Assembly: GCF_900187565.1 (NCBI RefSeq)
Contig: NZ_FYED01000022.1
Span: 38,568-102,567 of the forward strand
Direction: 5' to 3'
Origin: Pseudomonas sp. Irchel 3A7
Lineage (GTDB): Bacteria; Pseudomonadota; Gammaproteobacteria; Pseudomonadales; Pseudomonadaceae
DNA length: 64,000 nt
Position numbers and translations under genes: made by a program
The notes under the pieces: generated by a model
Told to the model about the DNA's origin: nothing
Database searches by the model: none
What the model saw: only the letters and a program-made list of their open reading frames with translations
Part shown: positions 9,207 to 18,011 of the stretch, piece by piece
How the letters are laid out: each line of letters begins with the position of its first letter
Position numbering within the stretch: the stretch's first letter is position 1

Positions 9207-9287
9207 TGCAAGCTTCAAGCTGCAAGCGGCAAGTTAATTGCGCTTGAAGCTTGAAGCTTGAAGCTTGAAGCTTGAAGCTTGAAGCTT
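9207..9287. repeat. GCTTGAA heptamer array with inverted partner
   Basis: Six exact tandem GCTTGAA units and a partial seventh run from 9242 to 9287. The preceding 9207-9233 holds CAAGCTTCAAGC-type sequence complementary to them. The array ends in the stop codon of the minus-strand benE-like gene. The two halves can fold into a long hairpin between the convergent genes. Confidence 0.8.
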
Positions 9288-10479
9288 ATAGCTGCTTTCT
9301 CCAATTCAGGATCACCAACGTCACCACCCCCGCCACAATCCCCCAGAATGCCGAACCGATGGAAAACAGCGTCAGCCCCGATGCCGTGACCATAAAGGTG
9401 ATCAGCGCCGCCTCACGTTCCTTTACATCGCTCATGGCGATGCTCAAGCCATTGATGATCGAGCCGAACAGCGCCAGAGCGGCAATCGACAGCACCAGTT
9501 CCTTGGGCAGTGCGGCAAACAAGGCCGCCAGCGTCGCGCCGAACACCCCTGCGAAGCCATAGAAAATCCCGCACCACACCGCTGCGGTATAGCGTTTGTT
9601 GCGATCTTCATGGGCATGCGGTCCGGTGCAGATCGCCGCGCTGATGGCAGCGAGGTTGATCCCGTGGGAGCCGAAGGGCGCCAGCAGCAACGAAGCGATA
9701 CCGGTGGTGGTGATCAGCGGTGAAGCCGGAACGCTGTAGCCGTCGGCACGCAACACGGCGATGCCCGGCATGTTTTGCGAGGTCATTGCCACCACGAACA
9801 ACGGGATGCCGATGCTGATCGTTGCGGCGAAGGAAAAGTTCGGCGTGGTCCAGACGGGCGTGGCCATTTCCAGCCGAAAACCGCTGAAGTCCAGCAGTCC
9901 CATGAACCCCGACAACGCGGTGCCGATCAGCAACGCGGCCAATACCGCGTAGCGCGGTGACACTCGCTTGACCACCAGGTAGGTGAAAAACATGCCGAGC
10001 ACCAACGCGGTCCGATGCTGGGCGGCGACGAAAATTTCGCTGCCGATCTTGAACAGGATCCCCGCCAGCAGCGCCGCCGCCAGTGACGCGGGAATTTTTT
10101 TCATCAGACGCTCGAAGCTGCCGGTCAAACCGCAGATCGTCACCAGCACGGCGCAGGTGATATAGGCCCCGATGGCTTCGCCATAGCTCACACCGCCCAG
10201 GCTGGTAATCAGCAATGCCGCGCCCGGGGTCGACCAGGCGATGGTGATCGGCGTGCGATAGCGCAACGACAGGCCGATCGAGCACACCGCCATGCCGATG
10301 GAAATCGCCCAGATCCACGAGGAGATCTGCCCGCTGGTCAGGCCCGCCGCTTGCCCGGCCTGGAACATCAGGACCAGGGAACTGGTGTAGCCGGTCATCA
10401 TGGCGATGAAGCCGGCGACGATGGCCGAAGGGGAGGTATCGGCCAATGGGCGGAGATGGGTGTGCGTGGCGTCGTTCAT
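9286..10479 (-). CDS. BenE family inner-membrane transporter
   Basis: The 397-residue, very hydrophobic product matches the BenE/YdcO family (classically benzoate:H+ symporters): MTGYTSSLVLMFQAGQAAGL near the N-terminus, AWSTPGAALL, and about 11-12 membrane helices. Substrate cannot be read from sequence. Divergent placement beside a GntR regulator, next to guanine deaminase and xanthine dehydrogenase genes, makes purine-related uptake worth considering instead of benzoate. That is inference from context only. The stop codon overlaps the heptamer array. The start at 10479 is the first in-frame ATG. Confidence 0.82.
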   Translation of the reverse strand: MNDATHTHLRPLADTSPSAIVAGFIAMMTGYTSSLVLMFQAGQAAGLTSGQISSWIWAISIGMAVCSIGLSLRYRTPITIAWSTPGAALLITSLGGVSYGEAIGAYITCAVLVTICGLTGSFERLMKKIPASLAAALLAGILFKIGSEIFVAAQHRTALVLGMFFTYLVVKRVSPRYAVLAALLIGTALSGFMGLLDFSGFRLEMATPVWTTPNFSFAATISIGIPLFVVAMTSQNMPGIAVLRADGYSVPASPLITTTGIASLLLAPFGSHGINLAAISAAICTGPHAHEDRNKRYTAAVWCGIFYGFAGVFGATLAALFAALPKELVLSIAALALFGSIINGLSIAMSDVKEREAALITFMVTASGLTLFSIGSAFWGIVAGVVTLVILNWRKQL

Positions 10480-10528
10480 GACAGCGCGTTCCTGGTTCTG
10501 AAAAAGATGTACGAATCGACGCTGAACC

Positions 10529-10620
10529 CTGTGGGAGCGAGCCTGCTCGCGAAAGGGGTGGATCAGTCGACATCTGCGTTGACTGACACGCCGCCTTCGC
10601 GAGCAGGCTCGCTCCCACAG
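10529..10620. repeat. REP doublet, GTGGGAGCGAGCCTGCTCGCG family
   Basis: Left arm CTGTGGGAGCGAGCCTGCTC and right arm GAGCAGGCTCGCTCCCACAG are perfect inverted copies, with about 45 bases between. GTGGG is at the outer ends. Confidence 0.88.
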
Positions 10621-10731
10621 GGGTATTGCGTTGAGCGGTGGATTTCGGGATTAGCCTAAACTCAAATGTAAGCAGGCGTTGCTATACAGCAGAAGCGACA
10701 AACAGCCGTACAGTCGTGTTGCCACCATCCA

Positions 10732-10741
10732 TTGTGTACAA
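10732..10741. promoter_or_regulatory. Candidate GntR operator, TTGT-GT-ACAA
   Basis: A short dyad of the TNGT..ACNA type bound by FadR-subfamily GntR regulators. It lies about 95 bases upstream of the gntR start at 10835. The assignment is by pattern only. Confidence 0.35.
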
Positions 10742-10834
10742 TTGCAGTGTTTTTTACGCGATACTTGCCAGCGACCCACTGTGCCGTATTACAGTCACGG
10801 TCAATTCGCCGCAGTTCTCCCGACTCGAGTGCCC

Positions 10835-11599
10835 ATGAACGAACAGTTGCAACCCCTCAAGAAACAACCGCGAGCAGGCAAAGCCGGCCGCAGCGGTACC
10901 CAGGACGATATTGTCTACGCGCATATCTTCGAGGCCATCCTCGAACAGCGTCTGGCGCCCGGCACCAAGTTGAGCGAAGAAGCGCTGGGGGAAATTTTCG
11001 GGGTCAGCCGCACCATCATTCGCCGCGCGCTGTCGCGCCTGGCCCATGAAGGCGTGGTGCTGTTGCGTCCGAATCGCGGCGCCGTGGTAGCCAGCCCGAG
11101 CGTCGAAGAGGCGCGTCAGGTGTTCATGGCCCGACGTCTGGTAGAGCGTGCAATCACTGAGCTGGCGGTGCAACACGCCACCGCCGAGCAAATTGCCGAG
11201 TTGCGCCAGATGGTCAACGACGAGCGCGACAGCTTCTCCCGCGGCGATCGGGGTGCCGGCATCCGTCTGTCGGGCGAGTTCCACCTGAAACTGGCCGAGG
11301 CGGCGAAAAACGCGCCGTTGATCAGTTTCCAGCGCAGCCTGGTGTCCCAGACGTCGCTGATCATTGCCCAGTACGAAACCGGCAACCGTTCCCACTGCTC
11401 CTACGACGAGCACACCCAGTTGATCGATGCGATCGAAGCGCGCAACGGCGAGCTGGCGGTGGACTTGATGATGCACCACATGGATCACATCGACAGCAAA
11501 CTCAACCTCGACGAAGAAAGTGCGTCGGATGATTTGCATGCGGTGTTTTCGCATCTGTTGCAGACCAAGAAGCCGGGGCGTTCGCCGGCGAAAATCTGA
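10835..11599 (+). CDS. GntR family transcriptional regulator (FCD domain)
   Basis: A 254-residue FadR-type regulator. A winged helix spans about residues 25-95, with the recognition segment SRTIIRRALSRLAHEGVV, followed by an all-helical FCD ligand-binding domain with the usual acidic/histidine residues (GEFHLKLAE; HHMDHID). The frame is open upstream to 10679, but the ATG at 10835 precedes a typical basic N-terminal tail and is the best start. It is convergent with guaD and divergent from the BenE-like transporter. A role in controlling purine catabolism is likely from position but not shown by the sequence. Confidence 0.85.
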   Translation: MNEQLQPLKKQPRAGKAGRSGTQDDIVYAHIFEAILEQRLAPGTKLSEEALGEIFGVSRTIIRRALSRLAHEGVVLLRPNRGAVVASPSVEEARQVFMARRLVERAITELAVQHATAEQIAELRQMVNDERDSFSRGDRGAGIRLSGEFHLKLAEAAKNAPLISFQRSLVSQTSLIIAQYETGNRSHCSYDEHTQLIDAIEARNGELAVDLMMHHMDHIDSKLNLDEESASDDLHAVFSHLLQTKKPGRSPAKI

Positions 11600-11613
11600 T
11601 AGACCGCGGCGCC

Positions 11614-11710
11614 GCCATCGCTGGCAAGCCAGCTCCCACAGTGATCTTCGGTGTTTACAGAACTTGCAACTCACCTCGGACCCTGTGGGAGCTGGCTTGC
11701 CAGCGATGGC
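11614..11710. repeat. REP doublet, CATCGCTGGCAAGCCAGCTCCCACA family
   Basis: Left arm CATCGCTGGCAAGCCAGCTC and right arm GAGCTGGCTTGCCAGCGATG are perfect inverted copies, here with GTGGG facing inward. It lies at the 3' end of gntR. The same family recurs at 13988-14077. Confidence 0.85.
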
Positions 11711-11724
11711 GGCAGGACAGGCAA

Positions 11725-11765
11725 TAAAAAATCCCCCGGGCTTCACAGCGACGGGGGATTTTTTT
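11725..11765. terminator. Bidirectional terminator between gntR and guaD
   Basis: The stem AAAAAATCCCCC/GGGGGATTTTTT has A/T runs on both sides, so it can end transcription from both convergent genes. It sits just outside the guaD stop codon. Confidence 0.85.
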
Positions 11766-11775
11766 GCCTGAAACC

Positions 11776-13080
11776 TTACCGCTGATGCACCAGATTCCCC
11801 GCCGCATAGGTCTGCAGCACCGTCCGGTCATCCCCAAGGGTCATCAGCACAAACAACGACTCGGCAATGTTATTGGCCTGCTTCAAGCGATACCCGAGCA
11901 GCGGTGTAGCGTTGTAATCCAGTACCAGGAAGTCGGCGTCGGTGCCCGGTTGCAGGTTGCCGATCTTGTCTTCCAGACGCAAAGCACGAGCGCCGCCGAG
12001 GGTCGCCAGGTACAGCGACTTGAATGGGCTCAGGCGCGCACCTTGCAGTTGCATGACCTTGTACGCTTCGTTCAGGGTTTGCAGCAGCGAGAAACTGGTG
12101 CCGCCACCGACGTCGGTGCCCAGGCCGACATTGAGTTTGTGCTTCTCGGCCATCGGCAGGTTGAACAGACCGCTGCCCAGGAAGAAGTTCGACGTCGGGC
12201 AGAAGGCAATGGCAGAGCCCGTCTCGGCCAATCGCGCGCACTCGTCGTCGCACAGATGCACGCCGTGGGCGAACACCGAGCGCTCGCCAAGCAACTGATA
12301 GTGATCGTAGACGTCCAGGTAGCCTTTGCGCTCCGGGAACAGCGCCTTGACCCACTCGACTTCCTTGAGGTTTTCGCTGATGTGGGTCTGCATGTACAGA
12401 TCCGGGTATTCACTGAGCAACTGCCCCGCCAGGGTAAGCTGTTCCGGGGTGCTGGTCGGTGCAAAGCGTGGGGTGACCGCGTAGTGCAGGCGACCCTTGC
12501 CGTGCCAGCGCTCGATCAGCGCCTTGCTTTCGACATAGCTGGATTCGGCGGTGTCGGTCAGGTAGTCCGGGGCGTTGCGATCCATCATCACCTTGCCGGC
12601 GATCATTCGCAGGTCCAACTGCTCGGCGGCTTCGAAGAACGAGTTCACCGACTGCGGATGCACGCTGCCAAACACCAGTGCGGTGGTGGTGCCGTTGCGC
12701 AGCAATTCCTTGATGAAAATGTCCGCGACTTCATCGGCATGGGCCTTGTCGGCGAACTGGCTTTCGCACGGGAAGGTATAAGTGTTGAGCCAGTCCAGCA
12801 GTTGCTCGCCGTAGGCACCGACCATGCCGGTTTGCGGCAGATGGATGTGGGTGTCGATGAAGCCGGGGGTGATCAGCGCGTCCTGATAATGGGTAATTTC
12901 GATTTCGGCGGGCAGGGTCGGCAGCAGCTCGCTGGCGTGACCAAGGGCGCTGATTTTACCGTTGTCGACCACCAGCAAGCCGTCTTCGAAATACTCGTAG
13001 GAGGCTTCAATACCCACTTCAGCGGGGTCGGCAATGCTGTGCAGGATGGCGGCGCGGTAGGCTTTGCGTGTCAGAGGCAT
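11776..13080 (-). CDS. guaD: Guanine deaminase
   Basis: Converts guanine to xanthine, feeding the xanthine dehydrogenase encoded upstream in the same orientation. The 434-residue amidohydrolase starts MPLTRKAYRAAILHSIADP. It shows the metal-binding HIHLPQTG motif, a further histidine in THISEN, HGVHLCDDE, and the GTDVGGGTSFS strand carrying the metal-binding Asp. The start at 13080 is preferred over the longer frame because it fits the family N-terminus and leaves 23 bases after xdhC. Order on the minus strand is xdhA-xdhB-xdhC-guaD, consistent with one purine-degradation operon. Confidence 0.94.
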   Translation of the reverse strand: MPLTRKAYRAAILHSIADPAEVGIEASYEYFEDGLLVVDNGKISALGHASELLPTLPAEIEITHYQDALITPGFIDTHIHLPQTGMVGAYGEQLLDWLNTYTFPCESQFADKAHADEVADIFIKELLRNGTTTALVFGSVHPQSVNSFFEAAEQLDLRMIAGKVMMDRNAPDYLTDTAESSYVESKALIERWHGKGRLHYAVTPRFAPTSTPEQLTLAGQLLSEYPDLYMQTHISENLKEVEWVKALFPERKGYLDVYDHYQLLGERSVFAHGVHLCDDECARLAETGSAIAFCPTSNFFLGSGLFNLPMAEKHKLNVGLGTDVGGGTSFSLLQTLNEAYKVMQLQGARLSPFKSLYLATLGGARALRLEDKIGNLQPGTDADFLVLDYNATPLLGYRLKQANNIAESLFVLMTLGDDRTVLQTYAAGNLVHQR

Positions 13081-13103
13081 GGGATTCCCGGTTTTCAGGC
13101 TTA

Positions 13104-13949
13104 TCAATTGGAGGCTTGGCTGCGGCGAGAAGCGGGCAGCAGTTTGGCAATCGACGATCCGGCGTTGGCGCTGTGCTGGCCGAAATTCGCGTTATAGGTG
13201 GCGATGATTTCGCCGGCGATGGAGATGGCGATTTCCACGGGCAACTTGCCTTTGACTTCGCCGATGCCCATCGGGCAGCGCATGCGTTGCAGCACCGCGC
13301 TGTCAAAACCACGGTCGCGCAGACGATGTTCGAACTTCACCCGTTTGGTCTTCGAACCGATCAGGCCGAAGTAGGCGAAGTCGTTGCGCTTGAGGATCGC
13401 GGCGGTGAGTTCGAGGTCGAGCTGGTGGTTGTGGGTCATGACGATGCAGTAGCTGCCGGCGGGCAGGTCGTCGATTTCATCGACGGGTTCTTCGCTGACG
13501 ACCTTGCGTACACCGTGGGGGATCTGCTCGGGGAACTCGGCGTCCCGCGAGTCGATCCAGCGCACGCGGCAGGGCAGGCTGGCGAGCAACGGCACCAGCG
13601 CCCGGCCGACATGGCCGGCACCGAACACGGCGATCTGCGCCTGGACTTGGCCCATTGGTTCGAACAGCAACACCGTCACGCCACCGCAGCACTGGCCCAG
13701 GCTGGCACCGAGGCTGAAGCGCTCCAGGTGAGTATCCTGTTTGCCGCTGGCAAGCATCTCGCGGGCGATCTGCATGGCTTTGTATTCCAGGTGCCCGCCA
13801 CCGATGGTGTCGAACGACTGGCTGGCGCTGATGACCATCTTCGAGCCGGCATTGCGCGGCGTCGAGCCGAGTTCTTCGATAATGGTCACCAAGACGCAGG
13901 GCTCACCCTGGTTTTGCAGGTCGGCGAGGGCGTCGATCCAGTTGTACAT
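13104..13949 (-). CDS. xdhC: Xanthine dehydrogenase accessory protein XdhC
   Basis: XdhC binds molybdenum cofactor, promotes its sulfuration and inserts it into XdhB. The 281-residue product has the family's N-terminal GSTPRNAGSKMVI and GGGHLEYKAM, a Rossmann-like middle (FGAGHVGRALVPLL) and the C-terminal LIGSKTKR..F and CPMGIGEVKGKLPVEIA motifs. It lies between xdhB and guaD, 23 bases ahead of guaD. A REP doublet separates it from xdhB, so its expression relative to xdhAB may be lower. Confidence 0.93.
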   Translation of the reverse strand: MYNWIDALADLQNQGEPCVLVTIIEELGSTPRNAGSKMVISASQSFDTIGGGHLEYKAMQIAREMLASGKQDTHLERFSLGASLGQCCGGVTVLLFEPMGQVQAQIAVFGAGHVGRALVPLLASLPCRVRWIDSRDAEFPEQIPHGVRKVVSEEPVDEIDDLPAGSYCIVMTHNHQLDLELTAAILKRNDFAYFGLIGSKTKRVKFEHRLRDRGFDSAVLQRMRCPMGIGEVKGKLPVEIAISIAGEIIATYNANFGQHSANAGSSIAKLLPASRRSQASN

Positions 13950-13961
13950 GTTTTCACCCCT

Positions 13962-13974
13962 ACAACATCGTTGT
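13962..13974. promoter_or_regulatory. Perfect dyad ACAAC-ATC-GTTGT before xdhC
   Basis: A 5-3-5 perfect inverted repeat 12 bases upstream of the xdhC ATG. It could be an operator or a small hairpin near the ribosome binding site. Function unknown. Confidence 0.3.
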
Positions 13975-13987
13975 CTGTTCGGGTCTC

Positions 13988-14077
13988 ATCGCTGGCAAGC
14001 CAGCTCCCACAGTGTTTTGTGGTGCCCACACAATTTGGATTCCACGCAAATCCTGTGGGAGCTGGCTTGCCAGCGAT
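13988..14077. repeat. REP doublet, ATCGCTGGCAAGCCAGCTCCCACA family
   Basis: Inverted arms ATCGCTGGCAAGCCAGCTCC and GGAGCTGGCTTGCCAGCGAT occupy most of the space between xdhB and xdhC, inside an otherwise compact operon. Confidence 0.85.
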
Positions 14078-14091
14078 TGGCGCGCCTCGGT

Positions 14092-16491
14092 TTAGAGCGA
14101 AGCCAACTCGGTTTCGGCTTCAACGGCTTTCGCCATCTTCAACCGGCGCATCTGCTCACAGCCCCACAACACCCGCTCCGGCGTCGCCGGTGCGTCGATT
14201 TTCGGTTGATGCCGGTAGTCGCCCAGGCTCGCTACCGCGTCCTTGATCGCGCACCACGCGGCGATGCCGAGCATGAATGGTGGCTCGCCCACGGCCTTGG
14301 AGTGGAACACCGTGTCTTCCGGGTTCTTGCGGTTTTCCACCAGCTTCACCCGCAGGTCCAGCGGCATGTCCGCCACGGCCGGGATCTTGTAGCTGGCCGG
14401 GCCGTTGGTCATCAGCTTGCCCTTGTTGTTCCACACCAGTTCTTCCATGGTCAGCCAACCCATGCCCTGGATGAAACCGCCCTCGACCTGGCCGATGTCG
14501 ATGGCCGGGTTCAGCGAGGCGCCGACGTCGTGGAGGATGTCGGTACGCAGCATCTTGTATTCGCCGGTCAGGGTGTCGACCAGCACTTCACAGCACGCCG
14601 CGCCGAACGCGAAGTAATAGAACGGACGACCACGGGCCTGGCTGCGGTCGTAGTAGATTTTCGGGGTCTTGTAGAACCCGGTACTCGACAGCGACACCTG
14701 AGCGAAATACGCCTGCTGGATCAACGCTTCGAAGGTCAGGATGTGATCGCGAACCCGCACATGGCCGTTGTGGAATTCCACGTCTTCTTCGCTGACTTTG
14801 TATTGCCGCGCGGCAAACTCCACCAGGCGTTTCTTGATGGTCTCTGCAGCGTTTTGTGCAGCTTTACCGTTCAAGTCCGCACCGCTGGACGCTGCGGTCG
14901 GCGAGGTGTTCGGCACTTTGTCGGTGTTGGTCGCGGTGATCTGCACGCGGTCCATTTCCACCTGGAACACTTCGGCCACCACCTGCGCAACCTTGGTGTT
15001 CAGGCCCTGGCCCATTTCCGTGCCGCCATGGTTCAGGTGGATGCTGCCGTCGGTGTAGACATGCACCAAGGCGCCAGCCTGGTTGAGGAAGCTGGCAGTG
15101 AAGGAGATGCCGAATTTCACCGGGGTCAGCGCCAAACCTTTTTTCAGGATCGGGCTGTTGGCGTTGTAGCGACGGATCGCTTCGCGGCGCTCGGCGTACT
15201 GGCTGCTTGCTTCCAGTTCGGCGGTCATTTCCTCGAGCATGTTGTGCTCGACGGTCTGGTAGTAATGAGTGACGTTGCGCTCGGTCTTGCCGTAATAGTT
15301 GGCCTTGCGCACCGCCAGCGGATCGAGGGCCAGATGACGGGCGATGGCGTCCATCACTTCTTCGATGGCGACCATGCCCTGCGGGCCGCCGAAACCACGG
15401 TAAGCAGTGTTCGAGGCGGTGTTGGTCTTGCAGCGATGACCGTTGATGGTCGCATCGCCCAGGTAATACGAGTTGTCCGAGTGGAACATCGCCCGGTCGA
15501 CGATCGAGTTCGACAGGTCCGGCGAGCAGCCGCAGTTGCCCGCCAGTTCCAGCTGGATGCCGTGCAGGCGCCCGCTGTCGTCAAAACCTACGTCATATTC
15601 GACATAGAAGGGATGGCGTTTGCCGGTCATCAGCATGTCTTCGACCCGTGGCAGACGCATCTTGGTCGGTTGGCCGGTCAGGTGCGCGATCACCGCACAC
15701 AGGCAGGCCGGGCTCGCCGCCTGGGTTTCCTTGCCGCCGAAACCACCGCCCATGCGGCGCATGTCGACGACGATCTTGTTCATCGACACGTCCAGTACTT
15801 CAGCCACCAGCTTCTGCACTTCGGTGGGGTTTTGCGTGGAGCAGTAAACGATCATGCCGCCGTCTTCGGTAGGCATTACCGAAGAGATCTGGGTTTCCAG
15901 GTAAAAGTGCTCCTGGCCGCCGATGTGCAATGTGCCCTGGATGCGATTTTTTGCCGTCGCCAGCGCGCCTGCCGAATCACCGCGTTCATGGGTATGGCTG
16001 TCCAGCACGAAATGCTTTTTGCGAAAGGCCTCGACCACGTCCAGCACCGGTTCCAGATCTTCGTATTCGATCACTGCGGCCATGGCGGCTTTGCGTGCGG
16101 TCTCCAGGTCACGGGCGGCCACGGCCAGCACCACCTGGCCGACGAACTGCACCGTGTCGATGGCCAGCAATGGGTCACCCGGCATCAGCGGACCGATGTC
16201 TTTCAGCCCCGGAACGTCTTCGTGGGTGATGGCGATGCGCACACCTTCGAAGGCATAGCAGGGCGAGGTGTCGATGCTGATGATCTTCGCGTGGGCGCGG
16301 TCCGACAGGCGTGCATAAACGTGCAGCTGATTGGGGAATTCCAGGCGGTCGTCGATGTACTGCGCTTCACCGGACACATGCTTGGCGGCGCTGTCGTGCT
16401 TGACGCTACGGCCGACACCGGTGGTCAGGTCCTTGGCGAACAGTTCAGCCAGTTCGGCCTGGGTCTTCTCTACGGCGTGATGGTTAGACAT
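14092..16491 (-). CDS. xdhB: Xanthine dehydrogenase molybdopterin-binding subunit
   Basis: Catalytic subunit that hydroxylates hypoxanthine and xanthine to urate. At 799 residues it is the usual size. Molybdenum-cofactor loops are visible: GGGFGGKETQ, NTAYRGFGGPQG, and near the C-terminus VGEPPFMLG, which holds the catalytic glutamate. The ATG overlaps the last 8 bases of xdhA, indicating translational coupling. A REP doublet follows before xdhC. A 931-codon open frame on the opposite strand is a composition artefact. Confidence 0.96.
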   Translation of the reverse strand: MSNHHAVEKTQAELAELFAKDLTTGVGRSVKHDSAAKHVSGEAQYIDDRLEFPNQLHVYARLSDRAHAKIISIDTSPCYAFEGVRIAITHEDVPGLKDIGPLMPGDPLLAIDTVQFVGQVVLAVAARDLETARKAAMAAVIEYEDLEPVLDVVEAFRKKHFVLDSHTHERGDSAGALATAKNRIQGTLHIGGQEHFYLETQISSVMPTEDGGMIVYCSTQNPTEVQKLVAEVLDVSMNKIVVDMRRMGGGFGGKETQAASPACLCAVIAHLTGQPTKMRLPRVEDMLMTGKRHPFYVEYDVGFDDSGRLHGIQLELAGNCGCSPDLSNSIVDRAMFHSDNSYYLGDATINGHRCKTNTASNTAYRGFGGPQGMVAIEEVMDAIARHLALDPLAVRKANYYGKTERNVTHYYQTVEHNMLEEMTAELEASSQYAERREAIRRYNANSPILKKGLALTPVKFGISFTASFLNQAGALVHVYTDGSIHLNHGGTEMGQGLNTKVAQVVAEVFQVEMDRVQITATNTDKVPNTSPTAASSGADLNGKAAQNAAETIKKRLVEFAARQYKVSEEDVEFHNGHVRVRDHILTFEALIQQAYFAQVSLSSTGFYKTPKIYYDRSQARGRPFYYFAFGAACCEVLVDTLTGEYKMLRTDILHDVGASLNPAIDIGQVEGGFIQGMGWLTMEELVWNNKGKLMTNGPASYKIPAVADMPLDLRVKLVENRKNPEDTVFHSKAVGEPPFMLGIAAWCAIKDAVASLGDYRHQPKIDAPATPERVLWGCEQMRRLKMAKAVEAETELASL

Positions 16492-17938
16492 AAGCGGTCA
16501 CCCGAGTCTCGATGTGCGGTGTTTGCAGTTCGATGAAGTATTTGCGCAGCAGGTTCTGCGCGCTGAGCAGGCGATATTCCTTGCTGGCGCGGAAGTCCGA
16601 GAGCGGGGTGAAATCTTCGGCCAGGGCCGCGCAGGCGCGTTCGACGGTGGCACTGTTGAACGGCGCATTGCGCAGGACGTTTTCGCAGGCGCAGGCGCGT
16701 TTCGGAATCGCCGCCATGCCGCCGAAAGCCACGCGGGCATCGGCAATCACGCCGTTTTCGAGGCGGATATTGAAAGCCGCGCAAACTGCCGAGATATCAT
16801 CGTCCAGACGCTTGGACACCTTGTAGGCGCGGAACAATTGTTCAGCGCTGGCGCGCGGCACGATGATCTTCTCGATGAATTCGCTTTCCTGACGCGCCGT
16901 GACGCGGTAGTCGATGAAGTAATCTTCCAGAGCCATGGTGCGGCGGGTTTCGCCCTTGCACAGCACGATCTGTGCACCGAGGGCAATCAGCAGGGGAGGC
17001 GAATCACCGATGGGTGAAGCGTTGCCGATGTTGCCGCCCAGGGTGCCCTGGTTGCGGATCTGCAGGGAAGCGAAACGCTGCAGCAATTCGCCGAAATCCG
17101 GGTACTCGGCCTTAAGGGCGTCGTAGCAGTCGGAAAGGGCGGTGGCGGCGCCGATTTCCAGGCGGTCGTCGAAGCGTTCGATGCGCTTCATTTCGGCGAC
17201 GTTGCCGACGTAGATCATCACCGGCAGGGTGCGGTGGAACTGCGTCACTTCCAGTGCCAGGTCCGTGCCGCCCGCCAGCAGGCGTGCCTGTGGATAAGCG
17301 TCGTAGAGGTCGGCCAGATCGGCCACGGTCAGCGGCACCAGGCAGCGTTTGTCGCCACTGTTGAGTTCGCCGATATCGGTGGGCGCGATGGCTTTCAGGC
17401 GGGAAATGGTCTCGGCTTCACGGGCATCGAACTGGTCCGGTTTTTTGCCGCAGCAGGATTGCTGGGCCGCTTCCAGGATCGGCCGATAACCGGTGCAGCG
17501 GCACAGGTTGCCTGCAAGGGCTTCGTGGGCCTTGTGCGAGTCCGGTTCATCGCTGTTCTTTTGCAGGGCGAACAGCGACATCACGAAACCGGGGGTGCAG
17601 AAGCCGCATTGCGAGCCGTGGCACTCGACCATGGCTTTCTGCACGCTGTGCAGCTCGCCTTGGTGTTTGAGGTCTTCGACACTGATCAGTTGTTTGCCGT
17701 GCAGGGACGAAACGAACGTCAGGCACGAGTTGAGGCTGCGATAGCGAATGTGTTCGCGGCCCGCTTCATCCGTCTGCAACTCGCCCACCACCACGGTGCA
17801 CGCGCCACAGTCACCGCTGGCGCAGCCTTCTTTGGTGCCGGGTTTGCCCACATGGTCGCGCAGATAATTGAGCACGGTCAGGTTCGGGTCCAGGGCGTGC
17901 TCGCTACGGAGTTCCTGGTTTAGTAAAAACTGGATCAC
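16484..17938 (-). CDS. xdhA: Xanthine dehydrogenase small subunit (2Fe-2S and FAD)
   Basis: Electron-transfer subunit of xanthine dehydrogenase, 484 residues. The N-terminal plant-type [2Fe-2S] cluster uses C39, C44, C47 and C72. The second cluster uses C111, C114, C146 and C148 (GSQCGFCTPG; LCRCTGYRPI). The C-terminal half is the FAD-binding domain (LLAGGTDL; TLGGNIGNASPIGDSPP). It is first in the operon, immediately downstream of a promoter with two tandem dyads (17996-18034), so it is probably repressed in the absence of purines. That regulation is inference. Confidence 0.96.
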   Translation of the reverse strand: MIQFLLNQELRSEHALDPNLTVLNYLRDHVGKPGTKEGCASGDCGACTVVVGELQTDEAGREHIRYRSLNSCLTFVSSLHGKQLISVEDLKHQGELHSVQKAMVECHGSQCGFCTPGFVMSLFALQKNSDEPDSHKAHEALAGNLCRCTGYRPILEAAQQSCCGKKPDQFDAREAETISRLKAIAPTDIGELNSGDKRCLVPLTVADLADLYDAYPQARLLAGGTDLALEVTQFHRTLPVMIYVGNVAEMKRIERFDDRLEIGAATALSDCYDALKAEYPDFGELLQRFASLQIRNQGTLGGNIGNASPIGDSPPLLIALGAQIVLCKGETRRTMALEDYFIDYRVTARQESEFIEKIIVPRASAEQLFRAYKVSKRLDDDISAVCAAFNIRLENGVIADARVAFGGMAAIPKRACACENVLRNAPFNSATVERACAALAEDFTPLSDFRASKEYRLLSAQNLLRKYFIELQTPHIETRVTAYV

Positions 17939-17983
17939 GGAAGGCCTCGCAGACTCATTATTGTTGTTAACCGACTTGAACCG

Positions 17984-18011
17984 AATTTAGCAGGTCTGAC
18001 TTTCCGGTCAA
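17984..18011 (-). promoter_or_regulatory. Predicted xdhA promoter
   Basis: On the minus strand TTGACC (complement of 18006-18011) and TAAATT (complement of 17984-17989) are separated by 16 bases, fitting a sigma-70 promoter. The predicted start would be about 35-40 bases before the xdhA ATG. The -35 box and spacer lie within the first dyad. Confidence 0.55.

Larger units (their letters stand above)
10480..10834. other. Divergent intergenic region, benE-like / gntR
   Basis: A 355-base gene-free stretch with a REP doublet (10529-10620) near the benE-like start and an AT-rich part near 10680-10800. The latter contains a TTGT/ACAA dyad (10732-10741), a plausible operator for the adjacent GntR regulator. 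No credible start codon lies upstream of 10835. Confidence 0.6.

Noticed and set aside
13741..16536. 931-codon open frame opposite xdhB and part of xdhC
   Set aside because: Shadow of the xdh genes. It has no family features or ribosome binding site and spans two real genes and a REP doublet.
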